In this document: positions 50,654-61,864 of the stretch, in pieces
Layout of the letters: each line of letters starts with the position of its first letter
Numbering within the stretch: the first letter of the stretch is position 1
Notes under the pieces: model-generated
What the model saw: only the letters and a program-made list of their open reading frames with translations
Told to the model about the DNA's origin: nothing
The model's database searches: none
Position numbers and translations under genes: made by a program
From: Leucobacter tenebrionis
GTDB lineage: Bacteria; Actinomycetota; Actinomycetes; Actinomycetales; Microbacteriaceae
Direction of reading: 5' to 3'
NCBI RefSeq assembly: GCF_019884725.1
Contig: NZ_CP082322.1
Coordinates: 1,178,001 to 1,242,000 of the forward strand
Length of the DNA stretch: 64,000 nt

Positions 50654-51793
50654 TCAGGATCCGGCTTCGGCGGGATCCTGCAGCGAATCCGGTGCGTAGA
50701 TCGCGCGCGCGAGACCGTCGATGACATCGGGGATGCGGGTGCCGCCCGCGAGCAGCACCGAGTCGTCGATATCGATGATGCGCCGGTGCTCCCCCGCGGA
50801 GGTGAGGCCGATGCTCGGCTGCGCACGGATCAGGCCGTCCACGCCGCCCGCGCTCTCGAGCCCCTTCGACATCACGATGATGATGTCGGGATCCATCGCG
50901 ATCAACGCTTCCTCCGTCATCGGCCGTTCGCCCTCCCAGCCGATCTCGGCGGCGACGTCGACGGCCCCGAGCGAGCGGATGAGGGAATCGATGCCGCTGC
51001 CCTCGCCGAAGAGATAGAAGATACCGGCGGTGCCCCGCACGTAGAGGAAGGCGACCCGGGGCAGATCGGCCGGGTCAGGGGGCAGCATCTGCTGCACCTC
51101 GGCCTCCTTCTCGGAGATCGCCCGGCGCAGGGTGTCGATGAGCGGGGGCGCCGCTTCCCCGACTCCCAGCGCATCGGCGACCTGCTGCGCGGTGATGAAG
51201 CTCGTCTCCGCGTCGACGGCGCGGTCGACGGTGACGACGGGGATGCCGGCATCGCGCAGCTGCAGCACCACATCGGTGGGACCGATGCTGCCGTCGGTGA
51301 TGATGAGGCTCGGGTTGAGCGCGAGCACCCCCTCGGCGTCGATCGAGTGACCGTCTTTCGTGACGACCGGAACGTCGTCGGAGCCGGGGAAAACCGTCGA
51401 GACGTCCCGGCCCACGATGTCGTCCGCCATGCCGAATGCGTAGACCAGCTCGCCCACGGACCCGCTGAGCGAGAGCGGCACGATGCGCGAGCTGTCTTCG
51501 ACCGTCACCTCGGTGTCTCCCGAGCGGTCGTGCGAGACGACGGTGACGGGCAGTCGGGGTTCGGGAGCGTCGGCGAGAACGGGGATGCTCGGGCCGCCGA
51601 CGACGGCGGTGGTGGGACCCTCGTAGGAGGTCGGATCGTCGAGCGGGGTGACCTCGCTGAGCGGCGGCAGCTCGACGGCTTCGACCCCGGCCGCGCCTCC
51701 TCGCCCGGGCCCGGTCTGACAGCCGCTCGCACCGAGGCCGATCAGCGTCACGAGGGCGAGCGCGACGATCCCCCGCCTCGATCCGATCCTCAT
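50654..51793 (-). CDS. hmuT: Haemin-binding lipoprotein HmuT
   Basis: A 379-residue protein with a lipobox signal (LGASGC, Cys25) and a periplasmic-binding-type fold of the FecB/HmuT class: IVPLSLSGSVGELVYAFGMADDIVGRD, GIPVVTVDRAVD, and C-terminal IIIVMSKGLESAGG. It captures haem outside the membrane and passes it to the permease HmuU. It is divergent from hmuU across a region with an IdeR-box-like site. Other metal-siderophore lipoproteins look alike, but the neighbouring HtaA-domain gene supports haem. Confidence 0.87.
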   Translation of the reverse strand: MRIGSRRGIVALALVTLIGLGASGCQTGPGRGGAAGVEAVELPPLSEVTPLDDPTSYEGPTTAVVGGPSIPVLADAPEPRLPVTVVSHDRSGDTEVTVEDSSRIVPLSLSGSVGELVYAFGMADDIVGRDVSTVFPGSDDVPVVTKDGHSIDAEGVLALNPSLIITDGSIGPTDVVLQLRDAGIPVVTVDRAVDAETSFITAQQVADALGVGEAAPPLIDTLRRAISEKEAEVQQMLPPDPADLPRVAFLYVRGTAGIFYLFGEGSGIDSLIRSLGAVDVAAEIGWEGERPMTEEALIAMDPDIIIVMSKGLESAGGVDGLIRAQPSIGLTSAGEHRRIIDIDDSVLLAGGTRIPDVIDGLARAIYAPDSLQDPAEAGS

Positions 51794-51836
51794 GCAGCCC
51801 GACCTCTCTTCTTCCGCTCTTCCCCCGACGAATACC

Positions 51837-51855
51837 GGGGTTTAGCCTAACCCAA
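51837..51855. promoter_or_regulatory. IdeR/DtxR-box-like site
   Basis: The 19 bp ending CCTAACCCAA match 14 of 19 positions of TTAGGTTAGCCTAACCTAA, with the right half (TTAGCCTAACC) nearly perfect. It lies between divergent hmuT and hmuU and overlaps the likely -35 region of hmuU (TATGAT as -10 at 51862). Confidence 0.7.
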
Positions 51856-51956
51856 GCTAGGTATGATGATTAGTGGACTTCGAAGATCCACCTCATTCTC
51901 GCACCGGCCGAGCCGCGCTCCCCCGTGTGATCCACGCAAAGGTTTTCCGAGCTCGT

Positions 51957-53024
51957 ATGACCCCCTCCTCGTCCGTGGCACGTGACCGTCGCGCGACGAC
52001 CAAAGCCGTTCTGTTCGCGACGCTCGCGGTGGCGCTCGTCGCCGCGATCGTGCTCTCGGGCAGCACCGGGCAGCTCGGGATCCCGCCGCAGGAGGTGCTG
52101 GGCTCATTGCTGCACCGCGTCGGCATCGACTGGCTGCCCCTGCCCGGTCACCCCATGGGAGACCAGACGCTGTGGTCCGTGCGCTTCCCCCGCGTCGCCA
52201 TCGCCGTGCTCATCGGAGCGGGCCTCTCGGTCGCCGGCCTGCTCATGCAGGCCATCTTCGGCAACCCCCTCGCGGAGCCGGGCGTGATCGGCATCTCCTC
52301 CGGAGCCGCGGTGGGCGCGGGTCTCGCCATCGTCTTCGGCGTCACGGTGTTCGGCGAGTGGACGACAGCGGTGTTCGCCTTCGCGGCCGGGCTCGCCGCC
52401 ACCCTCGTGGTGTACGCGATGAGCCGGGCCGATGGCCGCACCGAGGTGGTCACCCTGGTGCTCACCGGCATCGCGGTGAACGCGATCGCGGGCGCGGGCA
52501 TCGCCCTGCTCACCTTCCTCGGCGACACGCAGTCGCGGGAGCAGATCGTCTTCTGGCAGCTCGGCAGCCTCGCCGGCAGCCGCTGGTCCCAGGTCGCGGT
52601 CATCGCCCCCGTGATCGCGGTGGGCCTGCTCTCCGCCTACTTCGCGGCTCACCGGCTCGACCTGCTGTCACTCGGCGAGCGCAACGCCCGCCACCTCGGC
52701 GTCAACGTCGAGCTGCTGCGCATCGGCATGATCTTCGTGGTGGCGCTGCTGACCGGCGCCGCGGTCGCGTTCGCGGGCATCATCTCGTTCGTGGGGCTCG
52801 TGATCCCGCACCTCATGCGCATGATCCTCGGCCCGGCGCACCTGCCGCTCGTCACCGCCTCCGCGCTCGGCGGCGGCCTGCTGCTCACCCTCGCCGATCT
52901 CGGCGCACGCACCATCGTGCCGAACGCCGACATGCCGATCGGCATGCTCACGGCGCTCGTCGGCGGGCCCTTCTTCTTCTGGCTGCTGAGGCGCACGCGC
53001 AAGCGGAGCGGAGGCTGGGGCTGA
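51957..53024 (+). CDS. hmuU: Haemin ABC permease HmuU
   Basis: A 355-residue permease of the FecCD family from ATG 51957 (a GTG at 51873 would add 28 hydrophilic residues). It has about nine to ten membrane spans (VALVAAIVLSGS, VAIAVLIGAGLSVAGLLMQAI, and others) and the cytoplasmic motif GNPLAEPGVIGISSGAA. Its stop overlaps the ATPase start. With HmuT and HmuV it imports haem. Expression should be repressed by IdeR with iron, inferred from the box upstream. Confidence 0.92.
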   Translation: MTPSSSVARDRRATTKAVLFATLAVALVAAIVLSGSTGQLGIPPQEVLGSLLHRVGIDWLPLPGHPMGDQTLWSVRFPRVAIAVLIGAGLSVAGLLMQAIFGNPLAEPGVIGISSGAAVGAGLAIVFGVTVFGEWTTAVFAFAAGLAATLVVYAMSRADGRTEVVTLVLTGIAVNAIAGAGIALLTFLGDTQSREQIVFWQLGSLAGSRWSQVAVIAPVIAVGLLSAYFAAHRLDLLSLGERNARHLGVNVELLRIGMIFVVALLTGAAVAFAGIISFVGLVIPHLMRMILGPAHLPLVTASALGGGLLLTLADLGARTIVPNADMPIGMLTALVGGPFFFWLLRRTRKRSGGWG

Positions 53025-53839
53025 TGGCCCGTTTCTTCGAGCTTCCCGAGCGCGCCGTCGCGGGCGACATCGTCTGCGCCGCGGAATCCGTGCACCTCGA
53101 GCGCGGGGGCCGTGTGCTGCTCGATTCGGTGTCGCTCGAGCTGCGAGCCGGCGAGGTGCTCGCCCTGCTCGGGCCGAACGGGGCCGGCAAGTCGACACTG
53201 CTGAGCCTGCTCTCGGGCGATGTCGCACCGGACCGCGGATCGGTGCGCTTCGGCGATCGCGCGATCACCGACTGGTCGCTCGCCGAGCTGTCGCGGCGAC
53301 GCGGCGTGCTGCTGCAGGACAACCAGCTGCTGTTCCCGTTCACCGTGCACCAGGTGGTCGAGATGGGGCGGGCACCGTGGCGGCGCACCCCGCTCGAGGA
53401 CGAGGACAACGCCGCGATCTCCGAGGCCGTCGCCGCGGCTGATGTCGCGCACCTCGGCAATCGCCGGGTGCCGTCGCTGTCGGGTGGCGAACGCGCCCGC
53501 ACCGGCTTCGCCCGGGTCATGGCCGGTCGCACTGGCGTTCTGATGCTCGACGAGCCGACGGCCGCGCTCGATCTCGGGCACCAGGAAGCGGTGCTCGGGA
53601 TCGCGCGCGAGCGCGCCCGCGCCGGCGACGCCGTGCTCGTGGTGCTGCACGACCTCAACCTTGCCGGCGCCTACGCGGACCGGATCGCGCTGCTGCGCGA
53701 CGGCCGCCTCATCGCATGCGATGCTCCGGATCGGGTGCTCACGGCCGAGACCGTGAGCGAGGTGTACCGGACTCCGGTCGAGGTGATCCCCCACCCCGTC
53801 ACCGGCAAAGGCATCGTGCTGCCGCGGCGGAGCCTCTGA
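53024..53839 (+). CDS. hmuV: Haemin ABC ATPase HmuV
   Basis: A 271-residue ATPase coupled by TGATG to hmuU. Walker A GPNGAGKST at 50-58, signature LSGGERAR at 152, Walker B LMLDEPT near 174, D-loop ALDLGHQ. It is of the haem/siderophore uptake type. The spacing and family of the three genes are the standard hmuTUV set, although hmuT is divergent here. Confidence 0.93.
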   Translation: MARFFELPERAVAGDIVCAAESVHLERGGRVLLDSVSLELRAGEVLALLGPNGAGKSTLLSLLSGDVAPDRGSVRFGDRAITDWSLAELSRRRGVLLQDNQLLFPFTVHQVVEMGRAPWRRTPLEDEDNAAISEAVAAADVAHLGNRRVPSLSGGERARTGFARVMAGRTGVLMLDEPTAALDLGHQEAVLGIARERARAGDAVLVVLHDLNLAGAYADRIALLRDGRLIACDAPDRVLTAETVSEVYRTPVEVIPHPVTGKGIVLPRRSL

Positions 53840-53891
53840 GGAAGGCGGGCCGGAGCGGTCTTCGCCTCCGGCATCGAACCTGCCTAGAAGT

Positions 53892-53954
53892 ATCGAGACA
53901 GCCCATGATTCGCGCGAATTGCAGGCTCCCTCGCCAGAAATAGGCAGTCTCGAT
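53892..53954. repeat. Inverted repeat with inner palindrome
   Basis: Arms ATCGAGACAGCC (53892-53903) and GGCAGTCTCGAT (53943-53954) pair with one A/A mismatch, loop 39 nt. The loop contains the 12-bp palindrome ATTCGCGCGAAT (53908-53919). It lies exactly between convergent hmuV and the HtaA-domain gene, with no T-run. Confidence 0.7.
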
Positions 53955-54898
53955 CAGGCGTCGGGCGCGGAGGGCGGCGCTGATCCCCGCTCGGGCGCGG
54001 AGGGCGGATCGGAGCCCCGCTCGGGATCGGACTCCGGCTGCGACCGGCCGCGGCGGCCGGCGATGAGCAGGCCCGACGCGACGCCGATCGCGAGCAGCGC
54101 GACACCCGCCACGATGATCGGGGCCCAAGGGATCCCCGGATCCGCCTCCCGCGGTTCGACCGGGAGCGTGCCCTGGTCGGTCGGCTCACTCGATTCGTCA
54201 GGCGATCCCCCGCCCGCCTCGATCTCGGCCAGCGCGCACCCGGCGACGGTCGCCGAGAGGGAGATCGGATCCAGCTCGTCACCCGCAACATACCCCCCGT
54301 AGCCGCCGTTGAAGGCCTCGGCACCCTTCTCGGTCAACCGCACCGGTGCTGCCGCGATCTCGAGGGTGTCGCCCTCGGCCGACAGCGCGCCCGAGAGATC
54401 GATCTCCGCGGCGCGCACCTCCGCGGTCGCGGCCGCACCGCCCTCGTTCGCGGCGTCGGTGGCACCGATGCCGAGCACCAGGTACGCCTCGTTCTCTCCG
54501 GAGAATTCGATCGCGGGATCGCTCAGGTCGAGCTGCATCGCGCCGTCGTGCCCGGTGAAGTGCACAGCGCCGGTGAACGCGATCCGTCCCTCCTCGAGGC
54601 TCCCCGAGACGCTTCCCTCGGCCCGGTCCCAGATGAAGTCGGGGGTCTCGTAGCGCATGTCGTCGCTCACGGTCCACTCGCCGTTCGCGATGGACCCGCT
54701 GATGTACGAGCGGAAGCTCTCCTTCACACCCCACGTCAGCTCGGCCGACTCGATGGCGCAACCCGCCGGTTCCTGCTGAGCGCGTGCGATCTGTGCGGGA
54801 TCCGGGGACGCCATCGCGGGAGCCGTACCCGCGACGACCGCGCCTCCGAGGACAACGATCCCGGTGAGTGCGCGGATCACGGCGGATAGCTTCGTCAT
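53954..54898 (-). CDS. HtaA-domain haem-binding surface protein
   Basis: A 314-residue protein from ATG 54898 (GAAGGG upstream). A signal peptide runs to about residue 30. One HtaA domain follows (residues 45-225): LTWGVKESFRSYI, EGRIAFTGAVHFTGHDG, and GGYGGY. A Ser/Glu/Pro linker leads to a C-terminal membrane anchor (about 258-280, IIVAGVALLAIGVASGLLIAG) and a charged tail. HtaA proteins of Corynebacterium take haem from haemoglobin and pass it to HmuT. It is convergent with hmuV. Confidence 0.86.
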   Translation of the reverse strand: MTKLSAVIRALTGIVVLGGAVVAGTAPAMASPDPAQIARAQQEPAGCAIESAELTWGVKESFRSYISGSIANGEWTVSDDMRYETPDFIWDRAEGSVSGSLEEGRIAFTGAVHFTGHDGAMQLDLSDPAIEFSGENEAYLVLGIGATDAANEGGAAATAEVRAAEIDLSGALSAEGDTLEIAAAPVRLTEKGAEAFNGGYGGYVAGDELDPISLSATVAGCALAEIEAGGGSPDESSEPTDQGTLPVEPREADPGIPWAPIIVAGVALLAIGVASGLLIAGRRGRSQPESDPERGSDPPSAPERGSAPPSAPDA

Positions 54899-55104
54899 CT
54901 TGCCCTTCGATCGCCTCGTCACTGCGCCGGCACCCGTCATGGTTCCCGCGAACGGCCCGGTCTGCTCGACGACACCCGGCGCGGCATCGCTAGCAAGTCT
55001 GACGAATAGCGCCGGACGATGCAAATAGACCGGCCCGCCCGTGCGCCGCGCGATCGGCCGCGGCGTCCATCGGGTGCGGCGCCCGTCGGGCGCAGCCGCG
55101 CGCC

Positions 55105-56073
55105 TCAGACGCGCGATCCGCGGCCGGCGGCCGGCCCCTCCGATCTCCGGCTCGGCAGCGAGGCGATCACCACGGCGAGCAGCGCGACCGCCGTGCCGAT
55201 CGCCATCCCGACCGTCACCCCGCCCGCGAGAGGCAGCCCCGCTTCCAGCAGCAGCGACGCGATCAGCTGTCCCGCCACGTTCGACATGCTCAGCAGCAGC
55301 ACACCGGCCGCTCGCACCAGCATGGCGGCCACCGCGATGAACACGGTGCCGATGACGCCGCCCACGTAGTAGAGCGGGGAGGTCGGCCACTCCGTCGGCC
55401 AACCCGAGATCGCCACGGACACGACCGCGATCACCGCGAGAACAGCGGTACCGACGACGAAGTTCACGAACGTGGAGGTGACGGCGCTCCTCGCGGCCGC
55501 CCGGACCAGGCCGTTCACCATCGACTGCCCCGCCACGCCCACTCCGATCAGCACCGGGAAGACGACGAGCCACACCGCGTGCGATACGGCCAGATCCAGA
55601 CCGACCGAGATGATGACGGCGAGCACCGCCAGACCGGTGCCGACGAGCCTCAGAGGCGTCGGATCGATGCGGCCGCCCGGGCCCAGGCCGGCTCGATCGA
55701 GGATCAGACCGCCGAGCACCTGGCCGGCAACGATGCCCACGGTGAAGAGCGCGAGCCCCGTGAGCGGAGCCACGAGGCCCTGCCCCAGCACGAAGGCGGC
55801 GCCCGCGGCCCCGCCGAGCAGCGTCCACAGCGGGAGGCGACCGGCCGTCACCTCGGCCCGCAGGCTCACGAGGCCCGCCTTCGCGCGCCGCGACACGAGC
55901 ACTGCGATGCACATCACGACGAGACCTGATCCGAAGGAGACGACGGCGGTCACGTAGCCGTTGCCGATCTGCTGGCTCAGGCCCCCGTTGACACGCGATT
56001 GTACCGCCACGAGCATTCCGGCGATACCCGAACCCAGGAGTGCAGCCCAGACGGGCAGTTTGGAACTAGACAC
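55105..56073 (-). CDS. DMT-type transporter, YdcZ/DUF606 repeated
   Basis: A 322-residue membrane protein with ten hydrophobic segments, made of two DUF606 (YdcZ) units (residues 10-150 and 165-310; QSRVNGGLSQQIGNGYVTAVVSF and VNGLVRAAARSAVTSTFVNFVVGT are the matching starts). Export or import of small metabolites is likely but unspecified. The GTG start at 56073 lies 7 nt after a TAGGCT element, so leaderless initiation is possible. The 206 bp to the HtaA gene hold no further gene. Confidence 0.82.
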   Translation of the reverse strand: MSSSKLPVWAALLGSGIAGMLVAVQSRVNGGLSQQIGNGYVTAVVSFGSGLVVMCIAVLVSRRAKAGLVSLRAEVTAGRLPLWTLLGGAAGAAFVLGQGLVAPLTGLALFTVGIVAGQVLGGLILDRAGLGPGGRIDPTPLRLVGTGLAVLAVIISVGLDLAVSHAVWLVVFPVLIGVGVAGQSMVNGLVRAAARSAVTSTFVNFVVGTAVLAVIAVVSVAISGWPTEWPTSPLYYVGGVIGTVFIAVAAMLVRAAGVLLLSMSNVAGQLIASLLLEAGLPLAGGVTVGMAIGTAVALLAVVIASLPSRRSEGPAAGRGSRV

Positions 56074-56194
56074 TCCCCACAGCCTAGTCCCCGCGGTGCG
56101 CCGCGCTCAGGGCAACGCGCCAGCGTTGCGCGCGGGAAGCCGGTGGAGCTCGCGACACCGGTGTCGGTTCGCAGGCCGCCAGGCGGCGACACGC

Positions 56195-56217
56195 AAAAGG
56201 CCCCGCGGAGCGGGGCC
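56195..56217 (-). terminator. Terminator of tRNA-Thr
   Basis: GGCCCCGC/GCGGGGCC stem (56199-56217), loop GGA. On the minus strand it is followed by TTTTGCG. Confidence 0.85.
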
Positions 56218-56303
56218 AGCGTGGAGCCCGGCCCTCGCTTCGCTCCGTGGCCGGCGCCTGTGGGCGCCGCGGCTCTGCGACGAAACGCTGCCGCGTTTCT
56301 TAC

Positions 56304-56379
56304 TGGAGCCGCCTGTCGGACTCGAACCGACCACCTGCAGTTTACAAGGCTGCTGCTCTACCAGATGAGCTAAGGCGGC
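56304..56379 (-). tRNA. tRNA-Thr (anticodon TGT), CCA encoded
   Basis: Minus strand: acceptor stem GCCGCCT/AGGCGGC, discriminator T, encoded CCA, anticodon loop CTTGTAA giving TGT, T-arm GGTTCGAGTCC. It is complete and followed by a terminator. Confidence 0.93.
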
Positions 56380-56414
56380 GAAACGGGGCGGTGCCGAGCA
56401 CCGCCCCGATCAGC

Positions 56415-57389
56415 TTACTCCGACTCCCCCTCATCAGCGGAATCGCCGGAAGCATCGGCCGAATCGGCCTTGGCCGCGCTCTTCTCAACCTCGCTCTTCA
56501 CCTTGAGCAGGTACGACTCGAGGTCGCCGTCGCGAGCCTGGTTCCACTGCTGACCGTTGACGATGACGGTCGGCGTGCTCACGAGGCGCTGGGGCTCGCC
56601 CGCGGGCTGCAGCTCAGTGCCGTTCGAGTCGAAGAGCTGGGCGCCCTTGGCGAGGCCCTGCACGCCGTTCTCGCTCACCGCTTTGTAGTTGGCGGCGATG
56701 AAGCTGCCGAAGCGCACGTCTTTCACGCACTGCCGCAGTTCGGTGGTGAGCTCCGCACCGGCGGCCTCCGCCTGCTCGAGCAGTTGATCGTCCGTGAGAC
56801 CGGCCGTGCGCTCCGCGGGCTGGACGTCGGCGCTCAGCAGGGTGTTGTGCAGCTTGAATGCGACGTCGGGCTGCTGCTCCACGACGCAGCTGAAGAGGTT
56901 GGCCGCACGCGTGGAGTACTTGGTGCCGAGCGACGCACTGTCGAGGAAGTTCAGCGGATAGACCTGCAGGTTCACGTCTCCGCTGCCGACGTAGTTCTCG
57001 AGCATGGTGCCGTACTGCTGCTCGAACGCGCCGCACGCGGGGCACATGTAGTCGACGTAGGTGGTGACGTCGAGCGGCAGCTGCTTGCGGTCGACCTCGG
57101 GCGCCTCGCGATCCTCGCCCGACTGCAGTGCGGGAGTCTCGACGACCTTGAGGTCCTTCGTGAACACGACGCCGCCCGACGCCATGTTCTCGGGGCCGGG
57201 GCCTGCCGGCTTCATCGTCTGCGTGAGGATCAGGGCGACGACGGCGAGGATCGCCAGCACGCCGAGCACGATGCCTCCCTGCAGCAGGAATCGGCCGCGC
57301 TTCTCGCGGCGCTTCTCCGCTTCGCGGGCGAGGCGCGCCTGCTCGCGTGCGCGCTCGCGGCGCTCGTTCTTGGTGAGTTTCTCTGACAT
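56415..57389 (-). CDS. DsbA-like thiol oxidoreductase
   Basis: A 324-residue membrane-anchored protein from ATG 57389 (GGAGAG upstream). Residues 1-35 are basic, and a membrane span follows at 37-57. The thioredoxin-like DsbA domain has the active-site motif C116-P-A-C119 (YMCPACGAF), the helical insert and a cis-Pro strand (VSTPTVIVNG). The C-terminus is Ser/Asp/Glu-rich. It should form disulphides in exported proteins. It lies after secA on the same strand. Confidence 0.88.
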   Translation of the reverse strand: MSEKLTKNERRERAREQARLAREAEKRREKRGRFLLQGGIVLGVLAILAVVALILTQTMKPAGPGPENMASGGVVFTKDLKVVETPALQSGEDREAPEVDRKQLPLDVTTYVDYMCPACGAFEQQYGTMLENYVGSGDVNLQVYPLNFLDSASLGTKYSTRAANLFSCVVEQQPDVAFKLHNTLLSADVQPAERTAGLTDDQLLEQAEAAGAELTTELRQCVKDVRFGSFIAANYKAVSENGVQGLAKGAQLFDSNGTELQPAGEPQRLVSTPTVIVNGQQWNQARDGDLESYLLKVKSEVEKSAAKADSADASGDSADEGESE

Positions 57390-57456
57390 GGCTCTCTCCA
57401 CGGGGCCGGGGACCGGCGGTCGGGTTCTTAGCTGGCGATGACGCGCTGCCGCGCCG

Positions 57457-60243
<2,787 letters not shown>

Positions 60244-60375
60244 GTTGTGTCTCCTGTAAGGTTCTGCAGAGTGGGCCGCTTTGCGCCCTCACCGCCGTTG
60301 CCGAATTGTGACAACTCCTCAGCTTAGCAAGGCGAAACCCGGTGCCGGCTGGGGAGTTGCCCGAATGGAGGTCCA

Positions 60376-61110
60376 GTGGGCGAACCCTCGCGCGAGGTGC
60401 TCGTGGTCCTGCCCACCTACAACGAGCGCGCGACGCTGCCCGATGTGCTCTCCCAGCTGCTGCGGGCGGTGCCGGAGGCGCACGTGCTCGTGGTCGACGA
60501 CCGCAGCCCCGACGGCACGGGACTGCTCGCGGATCGCCTCTCCGAGGCCGACCCCCGTATTCGGGTGCATCACCGCGCGGGGAAGCTCGGTCTCGGCACC
60601 GCGTACATCGCCGGGTTCCGCGTCGGGATCGCTGAGGGGTATCGGCTGATCGTCGAGATGGACGCCGACGGCTCTCACCTCCCGGAGGAGCTGCCGGGCC
60701 TGCTCGATGCAGCGCGGGAGTGCGGGGGCGCGGCGATCGGTGCGCGCTGGATCGCCGGCGGGCGGATCGTCGGTTGGCCGCGCTATCGGCGCTGGATCTC
60801 TCGCACCGGCACGCGTGTGGCGAGGATCGCGCTGCGTTCGGAGCTGCACGACCTCACGAGCGGATTCCGAGCGATCGAGGCGTCTTGGTTGACGCGGCTG
60901 GATCTCGACTCGCTCGATTCCGAGGGCTACGGCTTCCAGGTGGAGACCGCGTGCGAACTGGAGCGGCTGGGCTGCCCCGTCGTCGAGGTGCCCATCACCT
61001 TCGTCGAGCGAACCGGGGGCCGCTCGAAGATGACGGGCGGGATCGTGCTCGAAGCGCTCTGGAACGTGCTGCGCCGCGGTTGGAGGCTGCGCTTCGGCGG
61101 AATGAACTGA
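60376..61110 (+). CDS. Polyprenol-phosphate-mannose synthase-like glycosyltransferase
   Basis: A 244-residue GT2 enzyme starting GTG 60376 with GGAGG upstream. It has VVLPTYNERATLPDV, the D-D pair in VVDDRSPDGTG, EMDADGSHLPEE, and the long-chain-acceptor motif with GSRW-type IGARWIAGG. It corresponds to dolichyl/polyprenyl-phosphate mannose synthase, which makes mannose donors for lipid and protein glycosylation. Unlike the fused mycobacterial Ppm1, it has no membrane or acyltransferase domain. Divergent from secA. Confidence 0.88.
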   Translation: MGEPSREVLVVLPTYNERATLPDVLSQLLRAVPEAHVLVVDDRSPDGTGLLADRLSEADPRIRVHHRAGKLGLGTAYIAGFRVGIAEGYRLIVEMDADGSHLPEELPGLLDAARECGGAAIGARWIAGGRIVGWPRYRRWISRTGTRVARIALRSELHDLTSGFRAIEASWLTRLDLDSLDSEGYGFQVETACELERLGCPVVEVPITFVERTGGRSKMTGGIVLEALWNVLRRGWRLRFGGMN

Positions 61111-61149
61111 GCCTGCCGCCCCTCGACGGATTCGGGGGACGGCAGGCTC
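61109..61149. terminator. Bidirectional terminator
   Basis: GAGCCTGCCG/CGGCAGGCTC with inner CCCTCGA/TTCGGGG pairing. It lies between the convergent GT2 and hpf genes and begins within the GT2 stop. Confidence 0.75.
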
Positions 61150-61213
61150 AGGCGACGAGGGCCCAGGGAGCGACGCATTCAGGGGACGACGCTCTCACCG
61201 GGCATCGGCCTCG

Positions 61214-61846
61214 CTACTCCTCGGTGAGCGAGATCACGCCGTAGTTCCACCCCTTGCGGCGGTAGACCACGCTGGGGCGACCGGTGCCGGCCTCCACGAA
61301 CAGGAAGAAGTCGTGGCCGACGAGCTCCATCTGATCCACCGCGTCCTCGACCGAGAGCCGCTCGGCGGGGAACTCCTTGCTTCGGATCACGACGGGCGAG
61401 TACTGCTCTTCGCCGCCCTCCTGCTCGGGAAGGGGGATGCTGCCGGTCGCGACCGCATCGATCACCTCGGCGGGAGCCGGTGTGACGTCGATCTCGGAGA
61501 AGTCATGGGCTGCGGCATCGGCGAGCGAGAGCCGGCCGCGACCGCGGCGGTCGTGACGCTTGTCCTTCATGCGGCGGATGCGCTCGAGCACCCGACCGTA
61601 GGCCATGTCGAAGGCCGAGTACTTGTCTCCGCCGGCGGATTCGGCGCGGATCACGGGCCCGGGGCCGATGAGCGTGATCTCCACGAGATCGCCGTGCTTG
61701 GGGCTTCGGTCGCTCTGCCTAGAGACCTTCACCTCGAGCGCCTGCGCCCGCGGCAACAGGCCCGACACCTTCTCGGTCTTCGATTCGACGTAGTTCTCGA
61801 AGCGGTCAGTGATCCCGACGTTCTTGCCGCGGATGTTCACGTCCAT
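61214..61846 (-). CDS. hpf: Ribosome hibernation promoting factor, long form
   Basis: A 210-residue protein from ATG 61846 (GGGAGG 6 nt upstream). The N-terminal HPF/RaiA domain (residues 1-110) binds the 30S decoding site. The C-terminal domain (about 155-205) has VVIRSKEFPAERLSVEDAVDQMELVGHDFFLF and YRRKGWNYGVI, which dimerises ribosomes to 100S. It is the long form typical of actinobacteria. It lies 18 bp from comF. Confidence 0.95.
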   Translation of the reverse strand: MDVNIRGKNVGITDRFENYVESKTEKVSGLLPRAQALEVKVSRQSDRSPKHGDLVEITLIGPGPVIRAESAGGDKYSAFDMAYGRVLERIRRMKDKRHDRRGRGRLSLADAAAHDFSEIDVTPAPAEVIDAVATGSIPLPEQEGGEEQYSPVVIRSKEFPAERLSVEDAVDQMELVGHDFFLFVEAGTGRPSVVYRRKGWNYGVISLTEE

Positions 61847-61864
61847 GGTGACCTCCCAAGTGAC

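Noticed and set aside
54899..55912. Upstream extension of the HtaA-domain frame to about 652 residues
   Set aside because: The added part runs antisense-overlapping the DMT-type gene and is Arg/Gly-rich; the signal peptide begins at ATG 54898 with a ribosome site.
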